From: Polaribacter sp. L3A8
Lineage (GTDB): Bacteria > Bacteroidota > Bacteroidia > Flavobacteriales > Flavobacteriaceae
DNA length: 64,000 nt
Assembly: GCF_009796785.1 (NCBI RefSeq)
Contig: NZ_CP047026.1
Coordinates: 3,826,501 to 3,890,500 of the forward strand
Reading direction: 5' to 3'
A program made the translations under genes and the position numbers. The notes below the pieces were generated by a model that worked only from the letters and a program-made list of their open reading frames with translations, made no database searches and was not told the origin of the DNA. How positions within the stretch are numbered: the stretch's first letter is position 1; each line of letters opens with the position of its first letter. Positions 61,448 through 64,000 of the stretch are shown in pieces.

Positions 61448-62542
61448 ATTCAATAACTTAACGCAACAAATCTAAATTAATAGATTTGTAAAATGGAATT
61501 AAAAAAACATAGAAGATTAACTTTAAAAGAAAGAGTGATTATTCAGACACTTTTAATAGAAAAAAAGTCAAAATCATACATCGCTAAAAAACTAAAAAGA
61601 GCACCCTCAACAATTACAAGAGAAGTGAATAAATGGGTGCAGAAAAAGGAAGATAATTACGATGCTGAACTTGCTCATTGGTGTGTTAAAGAAGATTATT
61701 TAAACAAAAGAAACTTAGATAAAATAAGTACATATTCTCTACTTAAATTTTTTGTCTATAGAGGCCTTTTGTCAAACTGGACACCTGAACAAATTTCAGG
61801 AAGACTCAAAGAGCTGTATCCTAATGATCCAATAATGTCTATTTCTCACGAAGCTATTTATAGACATATTTACACAAGACCACAAGCACGTTTAAACAAA
61901 AAATTAATCAAACTATTAGTACGTAAAAAAACAAGACGTAGAACCCCTAAAAAAAGACGTGGTGGCGGATCTAAAATAATAAACCAAGTAAGTATTGACA
62001 ATAGACCACAGCATATTGAACTTAGAAATGAAGTCGGACATTGGGAAGGTGATTTAGTCATTGGAAAGAACCATAAAAGCGCTATTGGAACTATAGTAGA
62101 ACGCAAAACTAGATTTACTTTAATTGTAAAATTAGAGTCCAAAAAAGCAGGTGAAGTAGCCAATGAGTTTTCTAAAATATTAAACAAATTAAATCCTATT
62201 TATAAAAAAACAATGACTTACGACAACGGAATTGAAATGGCTAGACACGAAAAAATTACTCAAAATACGGGAATGAAAATATACTTTGCTCACCCCTATT
62301 CTTCCTGGGAAAGAGGAACAAATGAAAATACGAACGGACTCATTAGAAGGTATCTGCCAAAGGGAACTAATTTTAATGAAATTGACATTAATCAACTCCT
62401 AATTATTCAAGAAAAATTGAACAACAGACCTCGAAAAATTATTGGTTATAAAACACCTAAAGAAATGATGGATTTAGAACTTAAATTTGTAGCTTAGTAA
62501 CATCAAAAAACATAAACGTTTTGTTGCGTTACAACATTGAAT
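61448..62542 (+). mobile_element. IS30-family insertion sequence
   Basis: 1095 bases. The 23-base imperfect terminal repeats share blocks ATTCAAT and TAACGCAACAAA: left 61448-61470, right (complement) 62520-62542; they differ only in the four bases between the blocks. The flanks CC (61446-61447) and CC (62543-62544) may be the 2-base target duplication typical of IS30. One intact transposase gene (61493-62497) fills the element. Confidence 0.92.
61493..62497 (+). CDS. IS30-family transposase
   Basis: 334 residues. N-terminal HTH (RRLTLKERVIIQTLLIEKKSKSYIAKKLKRAPSTITREVNKW), the IS30 middle motif WTPEQISGRLKELYPNDPIMSISHEAIYRHIY, then a DDE catalytic core with NEVGHWEGDLVIGKNHKSAIGTIVERKTRFTLIVKL (first Asp), KTMTYDNGIEMARHEKI (second Asp), and YFAHPYSSWERGTNENTNGLIRRYLPKGTNFNEI (Glu in WERGTNEN). 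All catalytic residues are present, so it is probably active. Confidence 0.96.
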   Translation: MELKKHRRLTLKERVIIQTLLIEKKSKSYIAKKLKRAPSTITREVNKWVQKKEDNYDAELAHWCVKEDYLNKRNLDKISTYSLLKFFVYRGLLSNWTPEQISGRLKELYPNDPIMSISHEAIYRHIYTRPQARLNKKLIKLLVRKKTRRRTPKKRRGGGSKIINQVSIDNRPQHIELRNEVGHWEGDLVIGKNHKSAIGTIVERKTRFTLIVKLESKKAGEVANEFSKILNKLNPIYKKTMTYDNGIEMARHEKITQNTGMKIYFAHPYSSWERGTNENTNGLIRRYLPKGTNFNEIDINQLLIIQEKLNNRPRKIIGYKTPKEMMDLELKFVA

Positions 62543-64000
62543 CCAAGAGCTAATAGTAATACCAATATACTAACAGGTGTTAATAACAGTGGGAAAACAA
62601 CAATTCTTGAAGCTATTTCACTTTGGAATGAAATTTTTAGCAAACTAGTTTTTCAAGCTCAAAAAAGCGACGGTAGCCTTGGGATTTCTTCAGGAGACTA
62701 TAGGTTAGGTAGAAAAAATCAAAACTATATAGATTATAGAGATATTAATTCTGTAAGAAGTTTCGGTTATAAAGATATTTTTTACAAGTTAGATGATAGT
62801 AAAATTATAAAACTATCTGCAACGATATTTATTGATGAGGCGAATGATTTAGAAATATGCTTTATAATGAAATTAGCAAATGGAAATAATTATAATGTAT
62901 ATCTTGATAAACATGATGATTTTAATTTTTCAAAATTCAATGAAGTTTTCAGTACTTTGCCAGAAAGTATAGGGTGTTATTTTTCTACACCTGTAGCAAC
63001 AATTTCCTCATTTGAAGAATTTGCAATTACACCAAAAATAGAAGAAGGAATTAAAATTAGAAAATCTTCTTTGTTTTTTAGAAATAGACTTTTTAAACTA
63101 TATAAATATGGTGATTTTGAGGGTTTCAAAAAGGTTTTGTCTAAGATTGTTTACAATGAATTCGGTCTTATTGATTTTAAAATCAACGGAGATATAAGTA
63201 AAGATATTTACATTTTAATAGACGTAAATCTAAAAGGTACTGGATTTAGAAATATATCTCTTCTAGGTAGTGGTACTATACAAATTATAGAAATACTTCT
63301 TCATATTTATGAGTCAAATAAAGAGTTAAATATTATTTTACTAGATGAACCCGACAGTCATATTCATAGAGATATTCAAAAAAGATTGCTTAATTTTTTG
63401 AAAGATAGTGAAGTCCAGGTTTTTTTAACTACGCATAATGAATCATTGATACGAAGTGCAAATCCTAATAATTTATTTTTTATAGATGACACTGTTTCTA
63501 ATGAAGAAGATACAATTATCGAACCCGTAGTTAAAATTAAGTTACCACAAAGACAAATTGGTATAGAAAACTCTCATCATTCTAAAATAATGAATCAAAT
63601 TGGAAGTGAAACATCTTTAGATATTTTAAATGCTCTTGAAGCAGATAAAATTATTTTTGTTGAAGGTGTAGGTGATTCAGAATATATTCAGAAGTTAATG
63701 GAAGTTAAAAATATTGACAAAGAATGTGTTTTTTGGTCTTTTAGAGGTTTAGATAATTTATTGAAAAGGATAAAATATTATAAGGAATTTTTTGAAAGCT
63801 TAGGTTCTAATCAATCTATTTGGGATAAATGTTCTATAGTCATAGATGCTGATTTTATGACGGATGTCCAGAAAGAAAAATTGAAATTAAAACTTGAAAG
63901 TAAACTTAAGATACCTGTTTTTATATGGAAAACTTATACAATTGAGGGAACAATTTTACTTGATATTAACAAGTTAGAACAACTGATGAAAAATGAATGT
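62540..64000 (+). pseudogene. OLD-family ATPase/TOPRIM nuclease gene, 3' part (runs off window)
   Basis: 487 open codons to the window end. Walker A in NILTGVNNSGKTTILEAISLW, signature-like RNISLLGSGTIQIIEILLHIYES, Walker B NIILLDEPDSHIHRDIQKRLLNFL, H-loop VFLTTHNESLIRSA, and then a TOPRIM-like domain beginning ADKIIFVEGVGDSEYIQKL with IVIDADFMT and TYTIEGTILLD. This is the layout of OLD/GajA-type nucleases used in anti-phage defence and as the effector of one retron type (Eco8). The N-terminal ~22 residues lie beyond the IS30 insertion. A TTG inside the IS right repeat (62537-62539) is in frame and could restart translation, so the protein may still be made. Confidence 0.82.

Larger units (their letters stand above)
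56687..64000 (+). mobile_element. Left part of an integrative element (right end outside window)
   Basis: Att-like tRNA/tmRNA end, tyrosine integrase, primase-like gene, reverse-transcriptase module, IS30 insertion and OLD-type ATPase are all in the same orientation, differ in content from the housekeeping DNA to the left, and adjoin a decayed host gene. Codon use is also more AT-rich. The right boundary and any conjugation or replication genes lie beyond 64000, so the type (ICE, IME, genomic island) is open. Confidence 0.6.

Overview
The window looks like a chromosomal segment of a marine Flavobacteriaceae bacterium (Bacteroidetes; Polaribacter/Tenacibaculum-like, genus not proven). Grounds: low GC, SusC/SusD transport genes under an ECF sigma/FecR pair, TAnnTTTG-type -7 promoter boxes, weak ribosome binding sites, SecDF and HPRT-adenylate kinase fusions, a RecQ and FUSC protein of the usual flavobacterial size, and short palindromic repeats typical of this family.

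Layout. 1-2212: TonB-C-like proteins and a TPR protein. 2549-11992: a substrate-import locus (ECF sigma, FecR anti-sigma, SusC, SusD, HExxH lipoprotein, DUF4302-like lipoprotein). 12230-25086: minus-strand housekeeping genes (obg, HPRT-adk fusion, secDF, small secreted protein, recQ, mdh, DUF6588-like protein, gyrB), most followed by clear intrinsic terminators. 25087-31015: repeats, then an operon for indirect aminoacyl-tRNA synthesis: a leader peptide with eight Asn codons plus terminator, a divergent gatC, gatA, and one reading frame fusing GatB to aspartyl-tRNA synthetase. 31274-31831: a RelE/ParE-like toxin-antitoxin pair. 31920-40137: the trp operon E-G-D-C-F-B-(DUF3050)-A, with a classical Trp-Trp leader peptide attenuator and many repeats in its gaps and inside trpF. 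40215-54265: FKBP lipoprotein, CDGSH protein, FUSC protein, an M15/M74-like peptidase broken by an in-frame TAG, TPR proteins, an outer-membrane barrel, an FtsE-like ATPase, glycosyltransferases, a 2OG-Fe(II) oxygenase and a zinc-ribbon protein. 54401-56556: an FMN-dependent lactate dehydrogenase and the wreck of a FucP-type sugar permease. 56687-64000: the left end of an integrative element: a tRNA/tmRNA-end-like att sequence, tyrosine integrase, a BT4734/PriCT primase-like protein, a reverse transcriptase preceded by a probable structured RNA closed by a 15-bp perfect inverted repeat, and an OLD-type ATPase gene interrupted by an intact IS30-family element.

Most notable results. (1) The gatC-gatA-gatB::aspS operon looks set up to make Asn-tRNA(Asn) by transamidation, with the synthetase physically joined to the amidotransferase, and to be controlled by an Asn-codon attenuator. 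(2) The trp operon has its own tandem-Trp attenuator, carries a heme-oxygenase-fold-like DUF3050 gene, and contains a trpF whose N-terminus, interior and C-terminus are each partly coded by a different genomic repeat. (3) The reverse transcriptase/ncRNA module beside an OLD-type ATPase on an integrative element is a candidate anti-phage system. All assignments come from reading the sequence and recalled family knowledge; no database search was run.
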